Both the position numbers and the translations under genes were made by a program. From Mycolicibacterium iranicum (GTDB lineage: Bacteria > Actinomycetota > Actinomycetes > Mycobacteriales > Mycobacteriaceae), in contig NZ_LQPC01000029.1 of NCBI RefSeq assembly GCF_002101705.1, forward strand, positions 1 to 64,000: a stretch of 64,000 nucleotides of DNA, in the 5' to 3' direction. Below are positions 30,479 to 39,290 of the stretch, piece by piece. A model generated the notes under the pieces. It was given only the letters and a program-made list of their open reading frames with translations, searched no databases and was not told where the DNA came from. Positions within the stretch are counted from its first letter, which is position 1. The number at the start of each line of letters is the position of its first letter.

Positions 30479-31186
30479 TCAACCGACGGGACAGGTCCGA
30501 GTCGCCTCACGCAACACCGGCACCGACGGTGCATCGACGGGCAGCCTGTAGCCGCGCAGCACTTCGAGGTACTGCATGGCGTACTGACAGTGGAAGGCCG
30601 CGTTCGGCGGCATCCACAGCGACGGCTGCTTGTCGCCTTTGTCTTGGTTCGCTCCGCCGGAAACTGCCAGCAGATTGGCTGGATCGTTGGCGAAGCGCAC
30701 CCGCATGTCGTCAGTCCAGTCGCGGGCACCGAGATCCCACGCCAGCGCGAGCGGCACAATGTGGTCGATCTGTACTGACGCACCCGTCTGGTTGCCACGG
30801 GTGAACGCCACCTCGGCGTTGGTGTACGGGTCGAGCAGCTTGCCGGTCGCGACGGCGGTCGGGCAGCGCGAAATCGCCACGTAGGTTTTGTCGATCAGAT
30901 CTCTGTCGAGGATGTCGTTTCGGGTGTCGCAGCCGTTGTAGCCCCCGGGAGCGGTCGTATCGTCGGTCCACGCCTCGCCGAAAGCGTCTCTGCGATAATC
31001 GTTTCCGCGCATCCTGGCGGGAACTTCGGCGATTCCGGCCAGCGCGTCGGCACCGGGAGCCAGTGTCGGAATGTCGGCTTCGGCGATGTAGCGTGACGGG
31101 CCACCCGAGGTCGCACTCACCTGATAAGCGACGACCACCGCCAGCGCGACGGCCACGGCGAGCCACAACGTCTGCTTGCGGCTCAC
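30479..31186 (-). CDS. exported HNH nuclease-like protein (DUF1524/GmrSD type)
   Basis: Protein of 235 aa with an N-terminal signal anchor (about residues 6-26) and an HNH fold of the DUF1524 type outside the membrane. The key motif is SVQIDHIVPLALAWDLGARDW near residue 145. Asn residues follow (NDPANLLAVSGGANQDKGDK), then the YAMQYLEVLRGY helix, with a cysteine pair likely in a disulfide. Actinobacteria encode many such secreted HNH proteins, possibly extracellular DNases. The GTG start overlaps the recG stop as GTGA. Positional counterpart of Rv2972c. Between it and the preceding Met/His protein gene is a 164-bp AT-rich spacer with no gene. Confidence 0.85.
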   Translation of the reverse strand: MSRKQTLWLAVAVALAVVVAYQVSATSGGPSRYIAEADIPTLAPGADALAGIAEVPARMRGNDYRRDAFGEAWTDDTTAPGGYNGCDTRNDILDRDLIDKTYVAISRCPTAVATGKLLDPYTNAEVAFTRGNQTGASVQIDHIVPLALAWDLGARDWTDDMRVRFANDPANLLAVSGGANQDKGDKQPSLWMPPNAAFHCQYAMQYLEVLRGYRLPVDAPSVPVLREATRTCPVG

Positions 31187-33444
31187 GACATGTCCAGGAA
31201 CTGCACCTTGTCGGCGTCGATGAACGGCGCCGAGAGCACCGCCATGCCACGGTCGAGCGGGTCGGACTCGTAGACCGTCTCGCAGACTTCCTTGGCCGCC
31301 AGGATGATGTCGAGGTGATGGGCCAGCGACAGGAACTGCAGGGTGATCGGGCGTCCAGACTGGTGGAACCCCAGCACGTCACCCTCGCTGCGCTCCCAAA
31401 GGTCGAGATCCGCGAGCTTGAATCCGTCCTGTGTGCCGGCCACGGCCGTCAGTCGCTGCCCCGCTTTGGAGGATTCGGGCAGCTTGGTGACCAGGAGGCA
31501 CAGGCTCGGGTGTTCGCCGCGGCCGATGCGGCCGCGCAGCTGGTGTAGCTGACTGATCCCGAAGCGGTCACCGTCCATCACCACCATGACCGTGGCGTTG
31601 GGCACATCGACCCCGACCTCGATCACCGTGGTGCACACCAGCACGTCGATGTCGCCCGCCCGGAAGGCGGACATCACCGCATCCTTCTCGTCGCTGGGCA
31701 GCCGCCCGTGCATGAGCCCGAGACGCAGACCCGCCAACGGTCCCCGCTGCAGCCGGGCAAGTAGCTCGACGACGGTTACCGGCGGCGGGCCCTTCTCGGA
31801 GGTGTCCTCTTTCCGCTTCGCGGCTTTGGCGGCACCCTTCTTGTCCTCTGCCGGGGCATCGTCCTCGTCGATGCGCGAGGCGACGACGTAGGCCTGGCGG
31901 CCGGCGGCCACCTCCTCGGCGATGCGCTCCCACGCTCGGGCAAGCCACCTCGGGTGTTCTGTCTCGAAGATCGTCTTCGTCGTGATGGGCTGACGACCGC
32001 GGGGCAATTCGCGAAGTGTGGAGGTTTCCAGATCCCCGTAGTAGGTCAGCGCCACCGTCCTCGGGATGGGTGTCGCCGTCATCACCAGCAGATGCGGGGT
32101 AATCCCGTCAGGAGCCTTGGCGCGCAACCGGTCCCGCTGCTCGACACCGAATCGGTGCTGCTCGTCGACGACGACCATGCCCAGGCGGTCGAACTCGACG
32201 GCATCCTGCAGCAGGGCGTGGGTGCCGATCACGATTCCCGCCTCACCCGAGGAGATCTCGCGGCGGGCGTCGCGCTTTTGCTGCGCTGTCATCGACCCGG
32301 TCAGCAGCGCCACCCTGGTCCCTTGCTCGGCACCCCCGAGCTCACCGGCGCTCCCCAACGGTCCAAGCATCGCACGGATCGACAAAGCATGTTGTGCGGC
32401 AAGGACTTCCGTCGGCGCCAGCAACGCGCACTGGTACCCGGCGTCGATCATCTGCAGCATCGCCAGCAACGCCACGACAGTCTTGCCCGAGCCGACCTCG
32501 CCCTGCAACATCCGGTTCATCGGACGTGGTGCGCCGAGCTCCTCTGAGACCACCTCGAGGACTTCTCGCTGCCCCGTAGTCAATTCGAACGGCATCTGCG
32601 CCAACATCGCGGTGACCAGGCCGTCGTGACGGCGGGGTGCCGGAGGTCCGGAGGCGCCGAGCTCACTGTGCCTGCGGCCGACCAGACCCCACTGGAGCCC
32701 GACAGCCTCGTCGAAAGTCAACCGCTCGATGGCCCGGGCGCGGTCCTCTGCATGGTCACTGATGTGGACTGCGCGGATGGCCTCGTCTTCGGACATCAGG
32801 TTGTGTTCGCGCACAAACCAATCCGGCAACGTTTCGGGGACGGGGTCCAGGACGGCGAGGGTCTGTTGAATACACGCGTAGATCTCCCACGTCTGCACCT
32901 TCGACGTGGCGGCGTAGATCGGGAAATAGTCCTTCTCGAACTCGGCGAGAAGTTCGTCGCCGGTCGCGCCGGTGGTCGACGCGATCGAGGTGAGCGATTT
33001 CGTGCCGACGGCCTTGCCTGACTTCGCATTCAGCACCATGAACGCGGGATGGGTGAGCTGCATCGTGCCGCGAAAGAATCCGACCTCTCCCGAGAGCATC
33101 ACCTCGGCGCCTTCGACGAGTGTTTTCTTGATCCAGCGAGGATTGAAGAAGGTCGCCGTCACCTTCGGTCGACGATCCCTCAGGGTTACGACGAGATACT
33201 GGCGCGACGGCTGATTCCGGACCTGTTTCAGTTCGGCCTTGGCGATCACGTCGACGAACGTGACGTGTTCGCCCTCTTCGACATCGAGATCTTCCCCTTC
33301 GCCACGAACCGTCATTGCGTCGCTGTACTTGCGGGGAAAATAACGCAGCAGCTCACCGACGGTGCGCAGACCGAGGTGCTCTTCCAGAGGATCGGCGGCC
33401 TTCTTGCCGATCACGAAGTCCAGGCGGTCATCCAGTGTCGCCAC
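31183..33444 (-). CDS. recG: ATP-dependent DNA helicase RecG
   Basis: Branch-migrating helicase that processes stalled forks and recombination intermediates. The 753-aa protein has an N-terminal wedge (OB-fold) domain with LRYFPRKYSDAMTV. The helicase core has Walker A LQGEVGSGKTVVALLAM, a DEQH-type motif II in VVDEQHRFGVEQR and MTATPIPRT. Motif VI is QLRGRIGRGEHPSLC. An acidic/Lys insertion near residues 530-550 (EDDAPAEDKKGAAKAAKRKE) interrupts the second RecA domain and looks like a mycobacterial-style extension. It is coupled to the exported nuclease gene by GTGA and follows the DAK2 gene by one base. Confidence 0.97.
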   Translation of the reverse strand: MATLDDRLDFVIGKKAADPLEEHLGLRTVGELLRYFPRKYSDAMTVRGEGEDLDVEEGEHVTFVDVIAKAELKQVRNQPSRQYLVVTLRDRRPKVTATFFNPRWIKKTLVEGAEVMLSGEVGFFRGTMQLTHPAFMVLNAKSGKAVGTKSLTSIASTTGATGDELLAEFEKDYFPIYAATSKVQTWEIYACIQQTLAVLDPVPETLPDWFVREHNLMSEDEAIRAVHISDHAEDRARAIERLTFDEAVGLQWGLVGRRHSELGASGPPAPRRHDGLVTAMLAQMPFELTTGQREVLEVVSEELGAPRPMNRMLQGEVGSGKTVVALLAMLQMIDAGYQCALLAPTEVLAAQHALSIRAMLGPLGSAGELGGAEQGTRVALLTGSMTAQQKRDARREISSGEAGIVIGTHALLQDAVEFDRLGMVVVDEQHRFGVEQRDRLRAKAPDGITPHLLVMTATPIPRTVALTYYGDLETSTLRELPRGRQPITTKTIFETEHPRWLARAWERIAEEVAAGRQAYVVASRIDEDDAPAEDKKGAAKAAKRKEDTSEKGPPPVTVVELLARLQRGPLAGLRLGLMHGRLPSDEKDAVMSAFRAGDIDVLVCTTVIEVGVDVPNATVMVVMDGDRFGISQLHQLRGRIGRGEHPSLCLLVTKLPESSKAGQRLTAVAGTQDGFKLADLDLWERSEGDVLGFHQSGRPITLQFLSLAHHLDIILAAKEVCETVYESDPLDRGMAVLSAPFIDADKVQFLDMS

Positions 33445-33445
33445 G

Positions 33446-35107
33446 TCACTCCACCCCGATGAGCAGTGCGTCGGCGCGGTGGCCGGCGTGGAACGTCACC
33501 ATCTCCGTGCCGGGATGCTTGCGGTGCACGTGATCGGCAAGTGCCGCAGCGACGTCGGGCCCTACACCGTCACCGGTCAGCACAGTCACTAATTCTCCGC
33601 CGGCGGCGAGTAGAAGGTCGATCAATCCGGCTGCGGCGGAGGCGATGTCGTCGCCTACTATGACAACTTCGTCACCGGCGACACCGAGCCCGTCGCCGGG
33701 TTTGCAGGTGCCAGCCCAGGTGAGGGCTTCTTCGGCCGCCACCCGCACCGACCCGAATCGCGCGCCGGCCGCAGCCCTGGCCATCGTGTAGCCGTCGTCG
33801 ACGAGGCGGCGGTCGGGGTCGTGAACGGCCAACGCCGCAAGCCCTTGCACCATCGACCCCGTGGGCACCGGGACCATGTCGATCCCCCAGTCTGCGGCGA
33901 CCGCAGAACCGGCGACGATCTCCTCGGCGGCGACATATCCGTTGGGCAACACCATCACTTGCGCGGCGCCCGTGTTGAGCAGCGCGTGCAACAGCTGTTG
34001 CGCGCTGACCGCCGCATCGGAGACCGGGCGCAGAACATCGGCGCCCTCCCCGGTGAACAAGCTCTCGGCGCCGTCGCCGTCCACGACGGCCAGCACCGCG
34101 CGCTGCCTGCTCCAGCTGCCGACGGGGAGCCGGTCGGCGCCACCGCTGAGCGCGGTGATCTGGATGCGGCTCAGCGTGCCCACCGCCAGCCCCGCCTCGA
34201 CCGCGGCGCCGGCGTCGTCGGCGTGGACGTGAACCGAGTAACAGCCGGCGCTCGCTTCGCCGGACTCACCGAATCCCGACGCGGCGATCGCGACGGAGTC
34301 ACCCAGTTCGTCGAGACGGGCACGCAGACGCTCGACGTTGTGAGCCTCGCAGTCACTGAGCAGGTACATGACTTCGAAGCTGGGAGAGGTTCTGCTCGCC
34401 GACGGCGTCGTCTCGAACGGCGCGGTCTTGGGCGCCGGCTGATAGACGGCACGCCGGGTGGTGTGACCGGTCAGCGTCGCCGAGAGGGCGTCGAGCAGGA
34501 CCAGCAGACCTCGCCCGCCTGCGTCGACGACGCCGGCTTCGGCGAGGACGTCGAGTTGGGTGGGGGTGCGGTCGAGAGCGGATGCTGCGGCCCGGGTGCT
34601 CGTCGCGACCACCTCGGCGAGGTCGGCCTGTTCGGCGGCGGCATCCTCGGCCGCAGCGGCGGCGTCATGAAGCACCGACACGATGGTGCCGGGCACTGCT
34701 TGCCCCATCGAGGCGACGACGAGGGTCACGGCGTGTCGCAGCGCGGTGCTGAACAGTGGCCCGCTGATGTCGCTGAGGACACCGGCGCGATCGTCGGCAG
34801 CCGCGGCGGTGACCTCGGCGATGGCCCTCAAGATCTGGGACAGGATCACACCGGAGTTCCCTCGGGCGCCGCGCAATGCCCCGTCGGCGAGCGCCGCAGC
34901 CACCGCGGTGACGTCGTCGCCGGTATCTGCGGCATCGGCCTGAGCCCACGCGGCACGCATCGTGAACAGCATGTTTGTGCCGGTATCGGCGTCGGCGACG
35001 GGGAACACGTTGAGTTGGTTGATCTCTTCGGTGTGGCTGATCAGGTCGGCGACGGCCGTATGCGCCCAGTGCCGAAGGCCGGAACCGTCCAGCCGTCGAG
35101 CCGCCAT
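33446..35107 (-). CDS. DAK2 domain (FakA-like) kinase
   Basis: Full-length 553-aa protein with the DAK2/FakA architecture. The N-terminal ATP-binding DAK2 domain has NVFPVADADTGTNMLFTM and GARGNSGVILSQIL. A middle domain (about residues 220-330) includes YLLSDCEAHNVERLRARL. The C-terminal DegV-like/DAK1 region is Ala/Val rich. In Gram-positive bacteria FakA with FakB phosphorylates exogenous fatty acids. No FakB gene is next to it here. From memory, M. tuberculosis has the same gene split into two reading frames (Rv2974c/Rv2975c), so this may represent the intact ancestral form. It precedes recG by one base and is probably cotranscribed. Confidence 0.85.
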   Translation of the reverse strand: MAARRLDGSGLRHWAHTAVADLISHTEEINQLNVFPVADADTGTNMLFTMRAAWAQADAADTGDDVTAVAAALADGALRGARGNSGVILSQILRAIAEVTAAAADDRAGVLSDISGPLFSTALRHAVTLVVASMGQAVPGTIVSVLHDAAAAAEDAAAEQADLAEVVATSTRAAASALDRTPTQLDVLAEAGVVDAGGRGLLVLLDALSATLTGHTTRRAVYQPAPKTAPFETTPSASRTSPSFEVMYLLSDCEAHNVERLRARLDELGDSVAIAASGFGESGEASAGCYSVHVHADDAGAAVEAGLAVGTLSRIQITALSGGADRLPVGSWSRQRAVLAVVDGDGAESLFTGEGADVLRPVSDAAVSAQQLLHALLNTGAAQVMVLPNGYVAAEEIVAGSAVAADWGIDMVPVPTGSMVQGLAALAVHDPDRRLVDDGYTMARAAAGARFGSVRVAAEEALTWAGTCKPGDGLGVAGDEVVIVGDDIASAAAGLIDLLLAAGGELVTVLTGDGVGPDVAAALADHVHRKHPGTEMVTFHAGHRADALLIGVE

Positions 35108-35212
35108 CCCACCTCCACACTTCCGCCCCCGCCGGCGTCAGCCTAGTCAGTGCCACGGACAACGCCGAAGACCGTGTGTCAGCATCTGTGGACAGCCGGA
35201 ATCACCGCGTTT

Positions 35213-35240
35213 TTGCGATCCCTGCGGGGCCCGGTATCCT
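35213..35240 (+). promoter_or_regulatory. sigma-A-type promoter of rpmB
   Basis: TTGCGA (35213-35218), a 16-bp spacer and TATCCT (35235-35240) form a good housekeeping promoter. The predicted start near 35247 leaves a leader of about 68 bases before rpmB, containing short GGGT/ACCC and CCGGT/ACCGG palindromes. Confidence 0.6.
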
Positions 35241-35314
35241 GATCAGGTTGTCGGGTCACCCGGTCGCGTACCGGTCGTTGGCCCCCAGTACTGACTTAAC
35301 AAGGAGTTCTCACT

Positions 35315-35509
35315 ATGGCTGCCGTGTGCGAGATCTGCGGGAAGGGCCCCGGCTTCGGTAAGTCGGTGTCGCACTCCCATCGCCGGACCAGCCGTCGGTG
35401 GAACCCGAACATCCAGTCCGTGCGCGCCGTGTCGACCCCGGGCGGCAACAAGCACCGCGTCAACGTGTGCACGTCGTGCCTGAAGGCCGGCAAGGTCGCG
35501 CGCGGCTGA
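35315..35509 (+). CDS. rpmB: 50S ribosomal protein L28, zinc-type
   Basis: Ribosomal protein bL28, 64 aa. It keeps both Cys pairs ([11 protein letters not shown] at the N-terminus and CTSCLKAGK near the end), so it is the zinc-binding C+ form. The core [18 protein letters not shown] is diagnostic. The start has AAGGAG eight bases upstream. It lies alone on the plus strand between the DAK2 gene and ung. Actinobacteria often carry zinc-free paralogues under Zur control elsewhere. No Zur-like operator is evident here, consistent with the housekeeping copy. Confidence 0.95.
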   Translation: MAAVCEICGKGPGFGKSVSHSHRRTSRRWNPNIQSVRAVSTPGGNKHRVNVCTSCLKAGKVARG

Positions 35510-35521
35510 CCGCGACGTTCT

Positions 35522-36199
35522 TTACGGCAGGCGCCAGTCGATCGGCTCGGCGCCTCGCTGTGTCAGTAGCTCGTTGGCACGGCTGAACGGCTTGGACCCG
35601 AAGAATCCCCGCGACGCCGACAGCGGCGACGGATGCGGCGATTCGATGACCGCCGTGTCTTCGAGCATTGGCTTCAGTGTCGACGCATCCCTACCCCACA
35701 GCACCGCCACCAAGGGTTGGCGGCGCGCAGCGAGCGCTCGGATGGCGCACTCGGTCACCGCTTCCCAGCCCTTTCCGCGGTGCGACGCCGGTGTTCCCGG
35801 CCGCACGGTGAGGACTCTGTTGAGCAGCATCACTCCCTGTTCGCACCACGGTGTCAGATCGCCGGTGGACGGTGCCGGGTAGCCGAGGTCGTCGCGATAC
35901 TCCTTGAAGATGTTGTCGAGGCTGCGCGGCAGTGGGCGCACGTCGGGGGCCACCGAGAAGCTCAGCCCCACCGCGTGTCCCGGTGTCGGATAGGGATCTT
36001 GGCCGACAATCAGCACCTTGACCTTGTCGAGCGGAAACGTGAACGCGCGCAACACGTTCGGCCCTGCGGGTAGGTAGCGGTGTCCGGCGGACAGTTCGGC
36101 GCGCAGGAATTCACCCATCTGCCTCACCTGGGATTCGACGGGTGCGAGGGCACAGGCCCAACCTTCGTCGACCAACTCGTTGAGGGGACGTATAGTCAC
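35522..36199 (-). CDS. ung: uracil-DNA glycosylase
   Basis: Family 1 UDG of 225 aa that removes uracil from DNA. The water-activating loop [15 protein letters not shown] (about residue 62), the uracil pocket region [19 protein letters not shown] and the DNA-intercalation loop [17 protein letters not shown] are all present. It is convergent with rpmB, with 12 bp between stops, and follows thiL with a 28-bp gap on the same strand. A housekeeping repair gene with nothing unusual. Confidence 0.97.
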   Translation of the reverse strand: MTIRPLNELVDEGWACALAPVESQVRQMGEFLRAELSAGHRYLPAGPNVLRAFTFPLDKVKVLIVGQDPYPTPGHAVGLSFSVAPDVRPLPRSLDNIFKEYRDDLGYPAPSTGDLTPWCEQGVMLLNRVLTVRPGTPASHRGKGWEAVTECAIRALAARRQPLVAVLWGRDASTLKPMLEDTAVIESPHPSPLSASRGFFGSKPFSRANELLTQRGAEPIDWRLP

Positions 36200-36227
36200 G
36201 AGAGGCCAACATAGCGGGCGTCGTCGA

Positions 36228-37184
36228 TCAGAACGACTGCCAGCCCGTGTTGCCCTGCCACGTGTCGCCGTCGACCGTCACCCGAGCCGGGCCGGCGGCC
36301 ACGCTTCCGAGGACGCGCCAACCCGGCGGCGCCGTCGCGGGGAACGTCGCCACGAGCGCGTGGTCTTCGCCACCCCCGAGCACCCATTGCAGTGGATCGG
36401 CACGAATCTCGGCGGCCGCGGCGGTCAGCGTGTCGACGTCGGGAGCCAGGGCGTCGCGGGTGATGTCGATGTGGACCCCGGAGGCCGTCGCGATGTGTCC
36501 GAGGTCAGCCAGCAGTCCGTCGGAGACGTCGGTCATCGCGGTCGCGCCCGCGCTAGCGGCGACCGCACCCTGCCCGTACGGCGGCTGCGGGACGAGGTGA
36601 CGTTTTCGCAGCTCGTCGAAGTCGCGAATTCCGCGGTCCCACAATCTGTATCCCGCCTCCGAGCGGCCGAGTTCACCAGCGACCGCGACGAGATCACCCG
36701 GTCGTGCACCGCCTCGGCGGACTGGATCCCGGCCGCCGAGGTCGCCCAGCGCTGCGACGGAAATCACCCACTGCGGCGCCTGGACGGTGTCACCGCCGAC
36801 GATTCCTGCACCTAGCAGATCAGCCTCGTGCCACATGCCGTCGGCGAGTTCGACGGCGCGTGCTGTCGCGGTGTCGCCGGGCGCTCCGAAGCTGACGACG
36901 AAGGCTGTGGACCTGCCGCCCATCGCTTCGATGTCAGCGGCGTTCTGCGCGATGGCTTTTCGGCCGACGTCATGCGGTGTGGACCAGTCGAGCCGAAAGT
37001 GCCGATTCTCGATGAGCATGTCGGTGCACACCACCGTCCTGCCATCCGCTGCGGCGACGACGGCCGCGTCGTCGCCGGGGCCGAGCGTCACGAACGGCGG
37101 TTGACGACGTCCGGCGACCAGCCGGTCGATGACGGCGAACTCACCCAACCCCGACAGCGTTGCGTCGGCGTCCTCGGCCGTCAT
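36228..37184 (-). CDS. thiL: thiamine-monophosphate kinase
   Basis: Final enzyme of thiamine diphosphate synthesis, phosphorylating thiamine monophosphate. The 318-aa protein carries the N-terminal [11 protein letters not shown], the ATP/Mg region [23 protein letters not shown] and the metal-binding [13 protein letters not shown]. The frame opens at a GTG at 37199, but AAAGGA lies six to seven bases before the ATG at 37184, so that start is preferred. It is divergent from the Lrp/AsnC-domain gene with about 75 bp between starts. Counterpart of Rv2977c. Confidence 0.95.
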   Translation of the reverse strand: MTAEDADATLSGLGEFAVIDRLVAGRRQPPFVTLGPGDDAAVVAAADGRTVVCTDMLIENRHFRLDWSTPHDVGRKAIAQNAADIEAMGGRSTAFVVSFGAPGDTATARAVELADGMWHEADLLGAGIVGGDTVQAPQWVISVAALGDLGGRDPVRRGGARPGDLVAVAGELGRSEAGYRLWDRGIRDFDELRKRHLVPQPPYGQGAVAASAGATAMTDVSDGLLADLGHIATASGVHIDITRDALAPDVDTLTAAAAEIRADPLQWVLGGGEDHALVATFPATAPPGWRVLGSVAAGPARVTVDGDTWQGNTGWQSF

Positions 37185-37259
37185 GTCAGTTCCTTTCACC
37201 TACGGTACGTTTGGTCCCTGCGGCGTGGAGTCTATGCAGCCAGATGGAGGGATTTCGGC

Positions 37260-37502
37260 GTGGTCGAGGCTTTTGTTCTCATCCAGACCGAGGTCGGCCG
37301 CGCCGAGGTGATCGCCAAACAACTGGCCGCACTCACCGGTGTGCTGTCGTCGGAGTACGTCACCGGTCCCTATGACGTCGTGGCACGTGTCAGCGCCCCG
37401 TCTCTGGACGAGCTGAAGGCGACGGTGGTGCCCAGCGTGCAACAGGTCGTCGGTATCACCCGCACGCTGACCTGCCCGATCGACGGCGGAGTGCAGCCCT
37501 AG
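37260..37502 (+). CDS. stand-alone Lrp/AsnC effector-binding (RAM) domain protein
   Basis: An 80-aa protein consisting only of the ligand-binding RAM domain of Lrp/AsnC regulators, with no helix-turn-helix. Conserved features are MVEAFVLIQTEVGRAEVIA, the GPYDVVARVSAPSLDEL segment and VGITRTLTCPI. The GTG at 37260 follows GGAGGG by eight bases. Stand-alone RAM domains usually form ring-shaped oligomers that bind amino acids and may modulate full-length Lrp proteins. It ends 10 bp before the DUF3515 gene and probably shares its message. It was easy to miss because the frame is open far upstream, opposite thiL. Confidence 0.85.
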   Translation: MVEAFVLIQTEVGRAEVIAKQLAALTGVLSSEYVTGPYDVVARVSAPSLDELKATVVPSVQQVVGITRTLTCPIDGGVQP

Positions 37503-37512
37503 TGTTTGGTGT

Positions 37513-38094
37513 GTGAACAGCCAGACCGGGGACGGCCCGCCGCGCGCCGTTCTGATCGCCGCGTTGGCGGTTGCCGTCGCGGGCATCGTCGGCGTTCTGG
37601 TGGTGGCCGCGGTGATGCAGCGTTCTCCTGCCCAGGAGCCGGTCGCGGTCACCAGCGTGCCCGCCCCACAGGCTGACAGCCCGGAATGCCGCTCGCTGCT
37701 CGATGCCCTACCCCAAGAGCTGGGTGGCTACCGACGGGCTGCGCTGATCGATCCTGCACCCCAGGGCGCCGCGGCATGGCAGCCGGATGAGCCGGGCGGC
37801 GACGCACTGATCCTGCGGTGTGGCCTCGATCGGCCGGCCGAGTTCGTGGTGGGGGCGCCGCTGCAGGTGGTCGACGCGGTCTCGTGGTTTCGGGTGGGCG
37901 AAGCAGGGGCGGGAAATGACCGGGTGGAGGACCCCGCTGATGGCGGGCGCAGCACCTGGTTCGCGGTGGACCGGCCGGTGTATGTGGCGCTGACGCTGCC
38001 TCCCGGGTCCGGACCCACGGCGATCCAGACGCTGTCGAAGACCATCGCCGAAACGCTTCAGGTGCGGCGGCCCGAACCGGCGCCGCTGAGTTGA
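37513..38094 (+). CDS. DUF3515 exported/membrane-anchored protein
   Basis: Actinobacterial DUF3515 protein, 193 aa, unknown function. One N-terminal transmembrane or signal segment (about residues 13-35) is followed by an extracytoplasmic domain. This contains CRSLLDALPQELGGYRR and ILRCGLDRP, whose two cysteines probably pair, and the conserved WFAVDRPVYVALTLPPGSGP. The start is GTG. Its usual neighbour is ddl, as here, suggesting a cell-wall link that remains unproven. A palindromic terminator begins at its stop codon. Confidence 0.85.
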   Translation: MNSQTGDGPPRAVLIAALAVAVAGIVGVLVVAAVMQRSPAQEPVAVTSVPAPQADSPECRSLLDALPQELGGYRRAALIDPAPQGAAAWQPDEPGGDALILRCGLDRPAEFVVGAPLQVVDAVSWFRVGEAGAGNDRVEDPADGGRSTWFAVDRPVYVALTLPPGSGPTAIQTLSKTIAETLQVRRPEPAPLS

Positions 38095-38150
38095 CGAGCG
38101 TGCGTTCAGGGTGACGAATCGGTCCCGGAGCCGCCCTCAGCGCACGCTCG
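38095..38150. terminator. inverted-repeat terminator between DUF3515 gene and ddl (family S, copy 2)
   Basis: A 19-nt stem (38095-38113 with 38132-38150), mostly paired with two wobble positions and one mismatch, begins CGAGCGTGCGTTCAGGG. It fills the gap between convergent genes and shares its design with the element at 8120-8175. No T-run. Confidence 0.55.
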
Positions 38151-38157
38151 GTGGCCG

Positions 38158-39261
38158 TTAGCGCAGTCCGGTGCCACGGGCGACGGCGGTCTCGACCATC
38201 GTGGCGAGCAGTGTCGGATAGTCGACGCCGCTGGCCGCCCACATCCGCGGGTACATCGAAATGGTGGTGAACCCCGGCATCGTGTTGAGCTCGTTGATCA
38301 CAGGACCGTCCTCGGTTAGGAAGAAGTCGACCCGCGCCAGGCCCTGGCAGTCGATGGCCTGGAACGCTCGGATCGACAATGCGCGGATCTCTTCGGCGAC
38401 GGCGTCGTCCACCTTGGCGGGGACGTCGAGTTCGGCACCGTCGTCGAGATATTTCGTCTCGAAATCGTAGAACCCGTCCTCTCGTCCGCGCACCCCGGCG
38501 ACACGGATCTCGCCGACCGTGCTCGCCTCGAGGTGGCCGTCGGGGAATTCCAGGACGCCGCACTCAAGCTCACGTCCAGGTACCGCGGCTTCGACGATCA
38601 CCTTCGGATCGTGACGGCGGGCCAGTTCGATGGCCGAAGGCAGCTGGTCCCAGCGGGCGACACGGCTGACGCCGATCGACGAGCCGCCGCGGGCGGGTTT
38701 GACGAAAACCGGCAAGCCGAGGCGTTCGCGGTCTTCCAGCGACAGGGAGTCGTCACGGGGGCGCAGCACCACCTGATCGCCGATCGGCAGCCCCGCGGCG
38801 GCGAGCAGCTTCTTGGTGAACTCCTTGTCCATGCCGGCGGCGCTGGCCAGTACGCCGGCGCCGACGTAGGGCACGCCGGCGAGCTCGAGCAGGCCCTGGA
38901 TCGTGCCGTCCTCGCCGTACGGGCCGTGCAGGACCGGGAAGACGACGTCGACGGCGGCGAGCACATCGCCGGCGGTCTTACCCAGGGACAGCAGTTGACC
39001 GCGGCGAGCCGGATCGGCGGCCAATGCCAGTTCGGTGCCGGATTCCCCGGTGACTCCGGGGAGCTTTCCGTCGGTGATCGCGAGCGTCTCCGGCCGTCCG
39101 TCGGTCAGCATCCACGAGCCGGTCGGCGTAATGCCGACGGCGGTCACCTCGAACCGTTCCGGATCGAGGTTGCGCAGTATGCTGCCTGCGGAAACGCAGG
39201 AGATCGCGTGTTCGGAGCTACGTCCGCCGTACACGACGGCGACGCGGATGCGGCCACTCAC
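38158..39261 (-). CDS. ddl: D-alanine--D-alanine ligase
   Basis: ATP-grasp ligase that makes the D-Ala-D-Ala terminus of peptidoglycan, the target step of D-cycloserine. The 367-aa protein has the N-terminal [15 protein letters not shown], the [16 protein letters not shown] motif, the [16 protein letters not shown] lid and the metal-binding [20 protein letters not shown]. It is the last gene of a minus-strand set gpsA - PLP enzyme - ddl, with gaps of 3 and 29 bp. Corresponds to ddlA (Rv2981c). Confidence 0.96.
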   Translation of the reverse strand: MSGRIRVAVVYGGRSSEHAISCVSAGSILRNLDPERFEVTAVGITPTGSWMLTDGRPETLAITDGKLPGVTGESGTELALAADPARRGQLLSLGKTAGDVLAAVDVVFPVLHGPYGEDGTIQGLLELAGVPYVGAGVLASAAGMDKEFTKKLLAAAGLPIGDQVVLRPRDDSLSLEDRERLGLPVFVKPARGGSSIGVSRVARWDQLPSAIELARRHDPKVIVEAAVPGRELECGVLEFPDGHLEASTVGEIRVAGVRGREDGFYDFETKYLDDGAELDVPAKVDDAVAEEIRALSIRAFQAIDCQGLARVDFFLTEDGPVINELNTMPGFTTISMYPRMWAASGVDYPTLLATMVETAVARGTGLR

Positions 39262-39290
39262 AACCTGGAGACGCTACCGTCTGAGGCGCT

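Noticed and set aside
33821..35146. 441-codon open frame on the plus strand
   Set aside because: Antisense to the DAK2 gene. Low-complexity Gly/Arg/Asp composition, no start context.
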